A DNA stretch of 37,368 bases from Candidatus Woesearchaeota archaeon (GTDB lineage: Archaea > Nanobdellota > Nanobdellia > Woesearchaeales > BM511): contig JAAOYB010000014.1 of NCBI GenBank assembly GCA_018221135.1, forward strand, positions 1 through 37,368, given 5' to 3'. Both the position numbers and the translations under genes were made by a program. Positions within the stretch are counted from its first letter, which is position 1. Each line of letters begins with the position of its first letter. The notes under the pieces were generated by a model. The model was not told the origin of the DNA, searched no databases, and was given only the letters and a program-made list of their open reading frames with translations. Shown piece by piece: positions 25,570 through 33,079 of this stretch.

Positions 25570-25901
25570 TTTAGTTGGGGTAAGTGTGAAGGATCTATAA
25601 CATAAAATGTTACGATTTCAATTTTGTTAGGTTTAATTTCAATTATTATCCTTAAATAATTTTTGGTTTTATCTTTGTAAAACACGGCATAGCATTGATT
25701 GTATTGTAATCCGACCAAAGTAGGTTTATCTGTTAATAAAAAATCAATAATATTATCACATTTAAATAGCTTTCTTTGATTTTCACTTAATCTAAAAAAA
25801 GTATGTTTTGTACAGGTGATATCTTTTCGAGAATAATATTTCATTGATTCTAAGAATTCGGTTACACTTATTTTCTTCTCTATCCTGTGACCTTGAACCA
25901 T
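25566..25901 (-). CDS. DUF4258-like small protein, possible toxin
   Basis: 111 residues. Residues 35-105 follow a small RelE/DUF4258-like layout: HTFFRLSENQRKLF, then helix, then strands CYAVFYKDKTKNYLRIIIEIK and KIEIVTFYVID. The match is by pattern, not by a firm signature. It overlaps the downstream DUF2283-like gene by 4 bases, the usual geometry of toxin-antitoxin pairs. TATA-like GTTTTAAGAAG lies about 32 bases before the ATG. The gene is more AT-rich than its neighbours, consistent with a mobile accessory module. Confidence 0.5.
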   Translation of the reverse strand: MVQGHRIEKKISVTEFLESMKYYSRKDITCTKHTFFRLSENQRKLFKCDNIIDFLLTDKPTLVGLQYNQCYAVFYKDKTKNYLRIIIEIKPNKIEIVTFYVIDPSHLPQLK

Positions 25902-25980
25902 TCAAATGTATTATCTTCAAATCTTCTTAAAACTTTCCCAAAAATCCTCTAAATAATCTTTTTTTAAGAATTTCTTTTTT

Positions 25981-27051
25981 TTAGTAGTCGGTTAGTTTTG
26001 TGCTTTGGGGTGGGTACACGATTGTTGTTGAGCCGTCTGGTCCGCCTGTCACTTTCTTTACGTTTAAGAATTTGTTTGTGGCGAGTTTCTTTATTCTTCG
26101 CTGGAAAGTTTTGTACACACCTGCTCCGCCGTTTTCTTGGTAGACTTCGAAGAGATCACCGATTTTTTTGCCAGGATTCTTTTTTACTATTGAGAGGATT
26201 ACTCGTTCCTCGGTTTCTAAGTCCTCGGTTTTCTTAATCGTGAATTCTTGGAGTTTCTTTATTGCTTGCTCGGCGTGCTCCTTAACTATCTTCTTGCTTG
26301 ATTTGTCTTCTGCGATGTTCGCGGCTTCTTTTATCATGTACAAGCCTCTGCGAATATCTCCTGTCTCAACAGTCTTAGAACTGATAACGTCAAACGCGTC
26401 GTCACCAAGGACTCCTTCAACTAACGCATAAGCCAGTCTCTGTTTTAATATCCCTTTGATCTCGTTAGCGTTGTAAGCTTTGAACTCGAGTGTTTCTGGT
26501 ATTAAGCGACTCTTTATTCTTTCATCTAGGTTTACTATCCACTCTTTATAATTAGTAATCAGAATAATTGTTTTTCTGTAAATCTTTTCTAGTAGCATGT
26601 ACAGGAAATCTGAGTCTTCTAGTTTGTCTACTTCGTCAAAGACGAAGACTGCTGATTGCTTGTTTATGTATTCTTCTACTATTTTAAACAAGTCATCAGT
26701 TTTCTTGTTATGCGTGAACTTATACCCTAATTGGTCGCAGACTTCCATTAATACTTTGAATGTCGTGTTTTTCTGCCAGCAATTAATGTAGAACGGGCTT
26801 ATCTCATCAGTTTTTTCTTCGAGTTCCTTTAGTAAGTGACGCGTAGCAACGGTTTTGCCGACTCCGGGAGGGCCGTGTACTAATATGTTCTTTCCATTAC
26901 GATTAGAGAACAAGGGTTTCATCGTGTTCGCAATAAAAGCTTGCTGGGTCTCCCTGTAAGGCACTAGTTTTGGTATGAAGTCATAATCTAATGCTACTGA
27001 GTCTAGAAATAAGCTTTCTCCTTGTTTTAAGAAATCATCGAAGACACCCAT
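25981..27051 (-). CDS. cdc6: Orc1/Cdc6 replication initiator
   Basis: 356-residue AAA+ ATPase that recognises archaeal origins and loads the MCM helicase. Walker A GPPGVGKT (60-67), Walker B VFVFDEVD (about 135-142), sensor 1 near ILITNYK, and the arginine/lid region IKSRLIPETLEF and TGDIRRGLYMIKEA. A C-terminal winged-helix DNA-binding domain covers about 280-345. It is slightly shorter than most homologues. Transcribed away from the receptor gene across an AT-rich spacer that holds an ORB-like sequence, the usual archaeal origin arrangement. Confidence 0.96.
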   Translation of the reverse strand: MGVFDDFLKQGESLFLDSVALDYDFIPKLVPYRETQQAFIANTMKPLFSNRNGKNILVHGPPGVGKTVATRHLLKELEEKTDEISPFYINCWQKNTTFKVLMEVCDQLGYKFTHNKKTDDLFKIVEEYINKQSAVFVFDEVDKLEDSDFLYMLLEKIYRKTIILITNYKEWIVNLDERIKSRLIPETLEFKAYNANEIKGILKQRLAYALVEGVLGDDAFDVISSKTVETGDIRRGLYMIKEAANIAEDKSSKKIVKEHAEQAIKKLQEFTIKKTEDLETEERVILSIVKKNPGKKIGDLFEVYQENGGAGVYKTFQRRIKKLATNKFLNVKKVTGGPDGSTTIVYPPQSTKLTDY

Positions 27052-27265
27052 AATAAACTTTTGATATTAATGAGAAATTTATAAAACTAACTATTTTGTT
27101 TAATATATAATAAGGATAATTCCACTGGGCAGTAGTTCAAAAACTTTATAATAACGTGTTTAATTATTAAAAGAATAGCAGAAAGATTTATAAAGTAAAA
27201 GTTTCCTAGTTTTAGAATAAAAATAATTTTAAAAAAAAATCGTCTTAAGTGAGGTGAATAAATAA
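27052..27265. other. candidate replication origin
   Basis: A 214-base, very AT-rich divergent spacer next to orc1/cdc6. On the minus strand CCCAGTGGAATT (27129-27118) matches the core CCAGTGGAA of archaeal origin recognition boxes. GTTTCC near 27205 could be a partial second half-site. TATA boxes for cdc6 (about 27089-27098, minus) and the receptor gene (TTTATAAAG near 27189-27197, plus) flank it. Only one good box is visible; an active origin is inference. Confidence 0.5.
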
Positions 27266-28600
27266 ATGAAAATTAAATATCTGATTTTTGTAATAATCTT
27301 GACTGTTTTGATTGTTAACTCAGCTGCCCTTATTATGTTTACTAATAGTAACATAGCTAAGATCAGTGATGTAACAACTCAAAGTAGTTCGGATGAACTT
27401 GAGAACATCGCAGGAAGCAACATCGAAGACATAGCGATTGGGATTAGAGACTCAGTCGATGACCAAATGGGCAACCAATATGACATGGTTAAGTCATGGG
27501 TCCAAGCCCCGGTATTAATAGATGCTGCGATAACCGCAAGCGGTATGAGTAAAGAAGACTTGTACGAAGATTGGAGTGCATCAGCAACAAGAGTATACGA
27601 CGAAGGGGAAGCAACCGGTGACGGTAACCCTGACAACGATGTCAGCCCAGAAGCTTCAAGGTTCTTAATGAGATTAGTAGCTCAGACACCATACCCTGAG
27701 TTGTTCATTACCGACTCAAGAGGATACGCAATCGCTGCTTCAGCAGCAACCGGTGATTTCGATCAAGGACCAGATGACTGGAGAGTATTCTTAGAAAACG
27801 GAGCCCCTGTTTATAAAAAGCACGGCCCATCACCTGGCGGTGAAGGATGGTACAAAGCAGCTAACGAAGCAGCAGACGGATTCTTTGTTGAACCTGTTGA
27901 ATTTGATGAGAGCTCTAGAACTTGGGGAATTGCTATTATGAAGCAAATCAGAAACCCAACAACAAACGCTTACCTTGGACAAATCAAAGCGCAGTTCGAC
28001 TATGGTACTTTCATCAAGGGTTTTGTAGACGCTAATAAGTACAACGTCGCAGAAATCCTTGTTGTCGACCAAGATGGAACCCTTGTGGCTACATCAGCAG
28101 TTGATCAAAGCGCAGTTAACAACGACGCAATTACAGTTAGTAACATGGGCTTCTTCAGCGAAGTTAGAAGAGGAAAAACAAATGGTTATTCCTTTGACAG
28201 AGACTTACAAGGCGATCAAGCACTAGTAGGATACGCTGTGTCAGGAGATGTTAACAAGCACGTCGTAGTAGTTGTTAAGAAACTAAGTGACGTTAAGCAA
28301 CCAATCTATGCTTTCATTACAGGAATCAGAAGTAACATCAACGACATTGGTAGTAGCTTAATCCAAAACGTTATGTTAATAGCGTTACTGCTTGGAATAG
28401 TTACTTTATTAGTAGCGTACTATGTGTCCACACAACAAATCTCAGCGCCAATTGAAGAACTAACAGTAGCCGCAAGAAAAGTTGGTAGAGGAGAATTCGA
28501 TGTTAGCCTTCCAATGTTAAAGGCTAAAAACGAAGTCACAGAACTTACCTCAGCAATGGAGTTAGTACTGGCAGGATTTAAGTCTATGAAGAAGAAGTAG
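27266..28600 (+). CDS. Cache-HAMP membrane receptor without output domain
   Basis: 444 residues. Membrane span 1 at about 4-25, a large extracytoplasmic region (about 28-362) with the layout of a double Cache ligand-binding domain (LFITDSRGYAIAAS, then GIAIMKQIRNPTTNAYLGQI, then AEILVVDQDGTLVATS), span 2 at about 367-387, then a HAMP domain (PIEELTVAARKVGRGEFDV...NEVTELTSAME, about 394-434). The protein stops ten residues later in FKSMKKK, so the usual methyl-accepting, kinase or cyclase module is missing. GAGGTGAA precedes the ATG by nine bases. A 56-residue gene follows after 7 bases and is probably its partner. Confidence 0.88.
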   Translation: MKIKYLIFVIILTVLIVNSAALIMFTNSNIAKISDVTTQSSSDELENIAGSNIEDIAIGIRDSVDDQMGNQYDMVKSWVQAPVLIDAAITASGMSKEDLYEDWSASATRVYDEGEATGDGNPDNDVSPEASRFLMRLVAQTPYPELFITDSRGYAIAASAATGDFDQGPDDWRVFLENGAPVYKKHGPSPGGEGWYKAANEAADGFFVEPVEFDESSRTWGIAIMKQIRNPTTNAYLGQIKAQFDYGTFIKGFVDANKYNVAEILVVDQDGTLVATSAVDQSAVNNDAITVSNMGFFSEVRRGKTNGYSFDRDLQGDQALVGYAVSGDVNKHVVVVVKKLSDVKQPIYAFITGIRSNINDIGSSLIQNVMLIALLLGIVTLLVAYYVSTQQISAPIEELTVAARKVGRGEFDVSLPMLKAKNEVTELTSAMELVLAGFKSMKKK

Positions 28601-28607
28601 AGACAAA

Positions 28608-28778
28608 ATGGCCAAAAAAGACATATGTAAGCAGTTCATGACTGAGAAATTCGGTCCGTCCACAGCGGCTTTAGTGGATGATATGACAGAAGACAATTGT
28701 GTTGAGGAATGTGGGAAAAAAATAAAAACTTTTTTAGGTGACGCAGCTTACCAAGAATTTACGAAAAAAGTTCAATAA
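28608..28778 (+). CDS. small cysteine-containing protein downstream of the receptor
   Basis: Not recognised. 56 residues, starting MAKKDICKQFMTEKFGP and containing three cysteines (7, 31, 35; C-x-x-x-C at 31-35), an acidic centre (VDDMTEDN) and two predicted helices. It starts 7 bases after the receptor stop and is followed by T-rich terminator sequence, so it is the last gene of a two-gene operon. Composition is protein-like and the frame is open throughout. Small size, soluble character and tight linkage suggest a signalling partner or a metal/redox-sensitive effector of the output-less receptor; this is inference. Confidence 0.65.
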   Translation: MAKKDICKQFMTEKFGPSTAALVDDMTEDNCVEECGKKIKTFLGDAAYQEFTKKVQ

Positions 28779-28780
28779 TA

Positions 28781-28812
28781 ACTTTTTTCTCTTTTTTTCT
28801 TTCTTTTTTTTT
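28781..28812 (+). terminator. T-rich terminator of the receptor operon
   Basis: Directly after the 56-codon gene the plus strand has runs of six, seven and nine T residues separated by C-containing breaks, a typical archaeal intrinsic terminator. Confidence 0.55.
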
Positions 28813-28845
28813 ATTAACTCGTAGTGATAAGAATAAAAAAAAAAT

Positions 28846-29433
28846 TTATTTTAGTAAGCTTTCTATGTTTTCTGTTTCTTCTTTTTTGATTGGAAACGTC
28901 ACCCATCCAATATCTCCATCACTTTTCTTTGCGTAGAAGCTTACGAAAGGATTATTGAAACTATAATCTTTTATGCTTGGTTCGTAAACCCAAGCTTCTG
29001 ATATAGGATCCACTTCTCCATGGATATCCTGAGTTGAGAACCAACCCCAATACCCTTTAGTTAAAACTTCTATTGGGCTTAGAACATTATTGCCTGTGTC
29101 TGTAGTGCTTATTATTGGGTACTCATCTTCTACGAATTTAGGACTTGTGAGAGTTTGTAAGCCTCTTATGTATATGTCTAATAGTTCTACACCTACTTCT
29201 TTATCAAAATAGAAATCTACTTCTCTAAAATCGTCTTCTGAGTAAATTAATACGTCTGTAGCTCTATGAAAGCCTCTTATCTCGTTACTTACAGGCAAAT
29301 ACCCTGCTTTTTCTATGTAGTCTTCACTAACTTCTTTTTCTTTTAGTGCTTGTTTTAATAATGTGTTTAATCGCATTGGAAGAATCCTTGATTCTTCTGC
29401 TATTACTCCTGCGCCGACTGTTATTGTGTCCAT
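28846..29433 (-). CDS. hypothetical protein
   Basis: Not recognised. 195 residues, soluble, mixed alpha/beta: a helical start (RLNTLLKQALKEK), a middle with acidic and aromatic residues (EDDFREVDFYFDKEVG), and a late Trp-rich part (GYWGWFSTQDIHGE) ending in a strand-rich DIGWVTFPIKKEE. GGAGGAAAG lies nine bases before the ATG. The 27-base gap to the coiled-coil gene upstream suggests cotranscription with it. Confidence 0.6.
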   Translation of the reverse strand: MDTITVGAGVIAEESRILPMRLNTLLKQALKEKEVSEDYIEKAGYLPVSNEIRGFHRATDVLIYSEDDFREVDFYFDKEVGVELLDIYIRGLQTLTSPKFVEDEYPIISTTDTGNNVLSPIEVLTKGYWGWFSTQDIHGEVDPISEAWVYEPSIKDYSFNNPFVSFYAKKSDGDIGWVTFPIKKEETENIESLLK

Positions 29434-29460
29434 TTTTTTCTTTCCTCCAATAAATAATCT

Positions 29461-30465
29461 TTATTTTTTCTTCTTAGAAGAAGTTGCTTTCTTCTTTTTT
29501 GGTGTTGTTATCTTTGTTTTTTTTGGTTCTTCTACTACTTTTACTTCTGCGCCTTCTTCTTCTACTGTGAAGAAATCCATGACTGTGCCGACAGCTTTTT
29601 TGAATAATTGATCTTTTTCTTTTTCTGTTTCTTTTTCTTTTGGTTCTTTTAAGACTTTGACAACCGCGTCTTTCTCTGCTCCGAAGAACTCGGCTGTTTC
29701 TTTAACCGCTGCTTTCTCACCAATTCGTCTAGTACTAACTGTTTTCTTCTTAGGCACAGCCTTCTTCTTAGGTGTAAATTTCTTTTTTGGCTCTGTAACC
29801 TTCTTGGTTTCTTTCTTAACAATTTCTTTTTTTGGCTCTGAAACCTTCTTTATCTTCTCTAGTAAATCTTGTTTTAGTTTGGTTAATTCTTCTTTTTTAG
29901 CTAAGCCTTTTTTTTGTTCTCTAAGCTCAGTTACCGCTTTTCTAGCCGCTGTGTTAAGATGCGTGATGTGAATGTTAAGAGCTGTGTTTTGCTCGTCTCT
30001 AAGCTTCTTTTGATCTTCAAGGAGTTTCTCTAATAACTTCTTGGTCTCATCGTATTCTTTTATCATCTTAGAATAATCTTTTTTTGTGATGAAGCTTTCT
30101 TCTATTTGGTCTATGTCAAGCATTGAGGAATCAACATCTACTTGGAATTCGCGCAATACATCAACATCTTTTTTCATCTTAGAAACATCAATGTTATTAG
30201 TGCTTGTTTGCTTTTTTACCTCGTCAAAATCTTTTTTGAGGCTGCCTAGTTCTTTTTGGAGTTTCTGTGCGTTTAAGCCTTGTTTCTTTGTGAATTCTTC
30301 TTGTTCACGAATGAACTCTACGTCATCACTTAAACTATCAACGTCGCGCCTAATCTTTTGAAGAAGCCTCTCAAGGTTGCTCTGAGTTTCGCGAATGCTA
30401 TTAACATCTCTTTTAACTGCCATAAAAGAATTCTTTAAGGAATTATTAATGTCTTCTAATTTCAA
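29461..30465 (-). CDS. coiled-coil protein with lysine-rich tail
   Basis: Not recognised. 334 residues. Residues 1-200 are a continuous heptad-type coiled coil (for example SFMAVKRDVNSIRETQSNLERL). Residues about 205-250 and the last 20 are Lys/Pro/Thr-rich with P-K-K-K repeats like the tails of H1-type nucleic-acid binding proteins; a small hydrophobic segment (KKAVGTVMDFFTVEEEG) lies near 290-306. No signal or membrane segment. The start is TTG, set by GGTGGGAG five bases upstream. It could bind DNA or RNA through the tail while multimerising through the coil; that is inference. Confidence 0.65.
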   Translation of the reverse strand: MKLEDINNSLKNSFMAVKRDVNSIRETQSNLERLLQKIRRDVDSLSDDVEFIREQEEFTKKQGLNAQKLQKELGSLKKDFDEVKKQTSTNNIDVSKMKKDVDVLREFQVDVDSSMLDIDQIEESFITKKDYSKMIKEYDETKKLLEKLLEDQKKLRDEQNTALNIHITHLNTAARKAVTELREQKKGLAKKEELTKLKQDLLEKIKKVSEPKKEIVKKETKKVTEPKKKFTPKKKAVPKKKTVSTRRIGEKAAVKETAEFFGAEKDAVVKVLKEPKEKETEKEKDQLFKKAVGTVMDFFTVEEEGAEVKVVEEPKKTKITTPKKKKATSSKKKK

Positions 30466-30571
30466 AGCGCTCCCACCAACAAATTATTTATTCATTACAA
30501 AGTAGTGATTATATTTAAAGGTTTTGTAAAGCATAACACATAAATAAAAGAAGAAAAAAGATTAATCAAAA

Positions 30572-31345
30572 ATGATATTAATAGGCCCTGGGGGCAGCGA
30601 AGGACTCGGAGCAGAGAAAGGCATAACAAACACCAAAGAACACGGATTAAACCTAATGGAGGTAGAATTCACGCACGGCGTGAACATGAACAACGAAAAA
30701 GCCAAAATCATCGGAGACATAGCTAAAAAAAACAATTTTCTGCTCACTATCCACGCGCCATACTTCATCAACTTAGCAAGCGAAGAAAAAATAAAAGTAG
30801 AAGCTTCTAAGAAAAGGATTCTTGACAGCGTGGAACGCGGATACCACATGAGTGCTAAGTACGTCGTCTTCCACCCAGGATTCTATCAAGGACGCGACAA
30901 AGAAGTAGTCTACCAAAAAATAAAAGAAGAAATCATAGAACTCATAAAAATAATTAAAGAAAACGGCTGGGACAAAGTCGAATTAGCTCCGGAGATCACA
31001 GGAAAACACTCAGCGTTCGGGGACCTAGACGAATTATTAAGATTAAAAAAAGAAACAGGGTGCCAAATAACTATAGATTTCTCTCATCTTTATGCAAGAA
31101 ACCTAGGAAAGATAGATTACGCACAAGTAATAAAGAAGTTACCCAAAAAATTCCATGCTCATTTCAGCGGGATAACTTTCACTGAGAAAGGTGAGAGGAT
31201 GCACATCGACACAACACCAGAATTCTTCAAACCATTAAGAGACGAACTAAAAAAAATAGAAGACACACACCAAATAACAATAATAAACGAAAGCCCACAA
31301 CCACTTCGAGACGCGGTGATGATGAGAGAAGAACTAAACAAATAG
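30572..31345 (+). CDS. nfo: endonuclease IV family AP endonuclease
   Basis: 257-residue TIM-barrel enzyme that cuts DNA 5' of abasic sites in base excision repair. Metal-ligand positions are visible in order: IHAPY, VFHPG, LAPEI, IDFSHLYAR, HAHFSG, MHIDTTP and INESPQ, covering the His/Glu/Asp set of the three-metal centre. The N-terminus (ILIGPGGSEGLG) lacks the longest family loops, as in many archaeal members. A TATATTTAAAG at about 30511-30520 is shared, as a bidirectional TATA, with the coiled-coil gene. Confidence 0.88.
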   Translation: MILIGPGGSEGLGAEKGITNTKEHGLNLMEVEFTHGVNMNNEKAKIIGDIAKKNNFLLTIHAPYFINLASEEKIKVEASKKRILDSVERGYHMSAKYVVFHPGFYQGRDKEVVYQKIKEEIIELIKIIKENGWDKVELAPEITGKHSAFGDLDELLRLKKETGCQITIDFSHLYARNLGKIDYAQVIKKLPKKFHAHFSGITFTEKGERMHIDTTPEFFKPLRDELKKIEDTHQITIINESPQPLRDAVMMREELNK

Positions 31346-31348
31346 ATT

Positions 31349-32224
31349 CTATGATGCTCCAGGCGGAGGTGTTGTATAAGGTTCGTTTTCTTCTTCTAAT
31401 CCTAATAATAATATGCCAGTTCTTGCCATATCTCTAGTATATGCTTCGCTAGCGCTTTTACCATATAACTCACTATACAAATTTATCAAAGATCGTTTCG
31501 CGTCTCTTGAGTGATGAGCCAACATATCAAGATAATCATATGATAAACTAACAGCTCTTTCATCAGATTCATTATTATCAAAAGATCCAAATATGTACAA
31601 CGTTTCTAATATGCTACTTGAGAGCAAACTAAGAACTTGTGTTAAGTGCCACCCCATAGCTTTTGTCGATGCCTCAACCATTCTTTTATCGAATTCTTCT
31701 CTTAGCATCCTAACATTTCTTCTGCTCTCAAAAGAATCATTGTAAGCTTCTGAACACATATCTTCATACAAACTAAATGCGTCCATCAAAAATATTTTGT
31801 ACTCTTTAACCCCTTCAACCATGCTTGCTAATGAATCTTCACTAAAACCATTCCTGCCAAAAATGTTATGATACGAGACCCTTATAGTTTCTAAAGCATT
31901 CGGTGTTAATATTAATTCTTCATCATCACCGAATCTTTCTTCTTTTTTGTTAAAATCAAAGTAAACAACTTTTCTTTCTGTTTTTTGTTCTAGTTCTTCT
32001 TTTAATCTTCTTATCATCGAAAAATTTATGCGAACAGGTGACCTAGAGACATTACTAGGCCAAAAAACTAATGAGTAATCATAAGGAATCTCATCTTCTT
32101 CTAAAAGCACTCTTTCTTCATCTCTTTCTAAAAGAAGTTGTAAATCCTCATTTACTCCTATAGAAATATTTGTTGTGTATGGATTTTCATAACTTTTAAC
32201 TATGCTATCTAAATCCAAATCCAT
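31349..32224 (-). CDS. hypothetical protein, second of a two-gene unit
   Basis: Not recognised. 291 residues, soluble, acidic. A beta-rich N-terminal part (YSLVFWPSNVSRSPVRINFSMIRRL) is followed by a helical C-terminal half with a long stretch of amphipathic helices, including YDYLDMLAHHSRDAKRSL and LYSELYG. That C-terminal portion resembles VFDYMSMKTSFAARRVGNAY...MYQEIG in the gene upstream. Three bases separate the two genes, so they are cotranscribed. The stop codon lies 3 bases from that of convergent nfo. Confidence 0.6.
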   Translation of the reverse strand: MDLDLDSIVKSYENPYTTNISIGVNEDLQLLLERDEERVLLEEDEIPYDYSLVFWPSNVSRSPVRINFSMIRRLKEELEQKTERKVVYFDFNKKEERFGDDEELILTPNALETIRVSYHNIFGRNGFSEDSLASMVEGVKEYKIFLMDAFSLYEDMCSEAYNDSFESRRNVRMLREEFDKRMVEASTKAMGWHLTQVLSLLSSSILETLYIFGSFDNNESDERAVSLSYDYLDMLAHHSRDAKRSLINLYSELYGKSASEAYTRDMARTGILLLGLEEENEPYTTPPPGAS

Positions 32225-32227
32225 TTT

Positions 32228-32956
32228 TTATCTTATTCTTTCTTGAATAGTTTCTGTAACTAATAGAGGATCAGAAACTTTTATAGGAACTCCTATTTCT
32301 TGATACATTTCTTTTAAAGAGTTATACGCGTTTCCTACTCTTCGCGCTGCGAAGCTTGTTTTCATACTCATATAATCGAAAACTTTAGAAACTTCTCTTA
32401 GGTTACTTGCTAAACCTGCGTGTCCGTTTCCTGATAATATTTCGTGGTCGCCCAGATAACTTTGTGAAGCTATCTTTGCAGTATTTGAAAACAAGGACCA
32501 CATAACGTGTCTTAAAAAAAATTGATCTAATTCTCTTTGGAATAACTTAGCATATAATCCAAAAGAAACATTATTAATGAATTTGAATCGCTTATTTGCT
32601 GTATCGTAATCAATGTTGCTAGGACTAGGATACTGATTTATTATATCTATATCCAAGTCGTGTTCTTTGTTAACAACTTCTTTTACCTCATCAATTATTC
32701 CATCTTGTAATATGGAGACCAAAACATCAATACCTTTTAGGTTTTCGTTGTTTACTTCTTTTTTTGTTAGGCGAGGTTTTTTTAGTAACTCAATAAAAAA
32801 TGTTTCGCCAGAATAATAAAAACTAAGCGTGGAACCTAACTCATCATATAATTCCCAGTCTACGCTAAGCAACAAATTTCTGGATACATAAAAATCTATA
32901 GAATCTCCTTTTTTAGGTATGAAATCTTCTTCGCTGTAATGCCCCAATCCCTGCAT
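32228..32956 (-). CDS. hypothetical protein, first of a two-gene unit
   Basis: Not recognised. 242 residues, soluble. A beta-type N-terminal half (SIDFYVSRNLLLSVDWELYD, TLSFYYSGETFFIELL) and a helical C-terminal half that aligns loosely with that of the gene 3 bases downstream. CTTATAAATTCG about 29 bases before the ATG points to leaderless transcription of the pair. Two diverged copies in one operon are compatible with a heteromeric complex. Confidence 0.6.
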   Translation of the reverse strand: MQGLGHYSEEDFIPKKGDSIDFYVSRNLLLSVDWELYDELGSTLSFYYSGETFFIELLKKPRLTKKEVNNENLKGIDVLVSILQDGIIDEVKEVVNKEHDLDIDIINQYPSPSNIDYDTANKRFKFINNVSFGLYAKLFQRELDQFFLRHVMWSLFSNTAKIASQSYLGDHEILSGNGHAGLASNLREVSKVFDYMSMKTSFAARRVGNAYNSLKEMYQEIGVPIKVSDPLLVTETIQERIR

Positions 32957-33045
32957 ATAAACTATTCTTAGAAATACGAATTTATAAGTATTACTATTTT
33001 AAAATAGTCAAACAACAAATTTTTCATTGGACTTTTTAACATAAG

Positions 33046-33056
33046 CTTTAAAAAAC
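33046..33056 (+). promoter_or_regulatory. TATA box for uvrA
   Basis: CTTTAAAAAAC is centred 30 bases before the ATG at 33080, the same spacing as other leaderless genes in this window. It supports that ATG over 33071. Confidence 0.45.
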
Positions 33057-33079
33057 AAACATTGTTTCTAATGAGTCCT

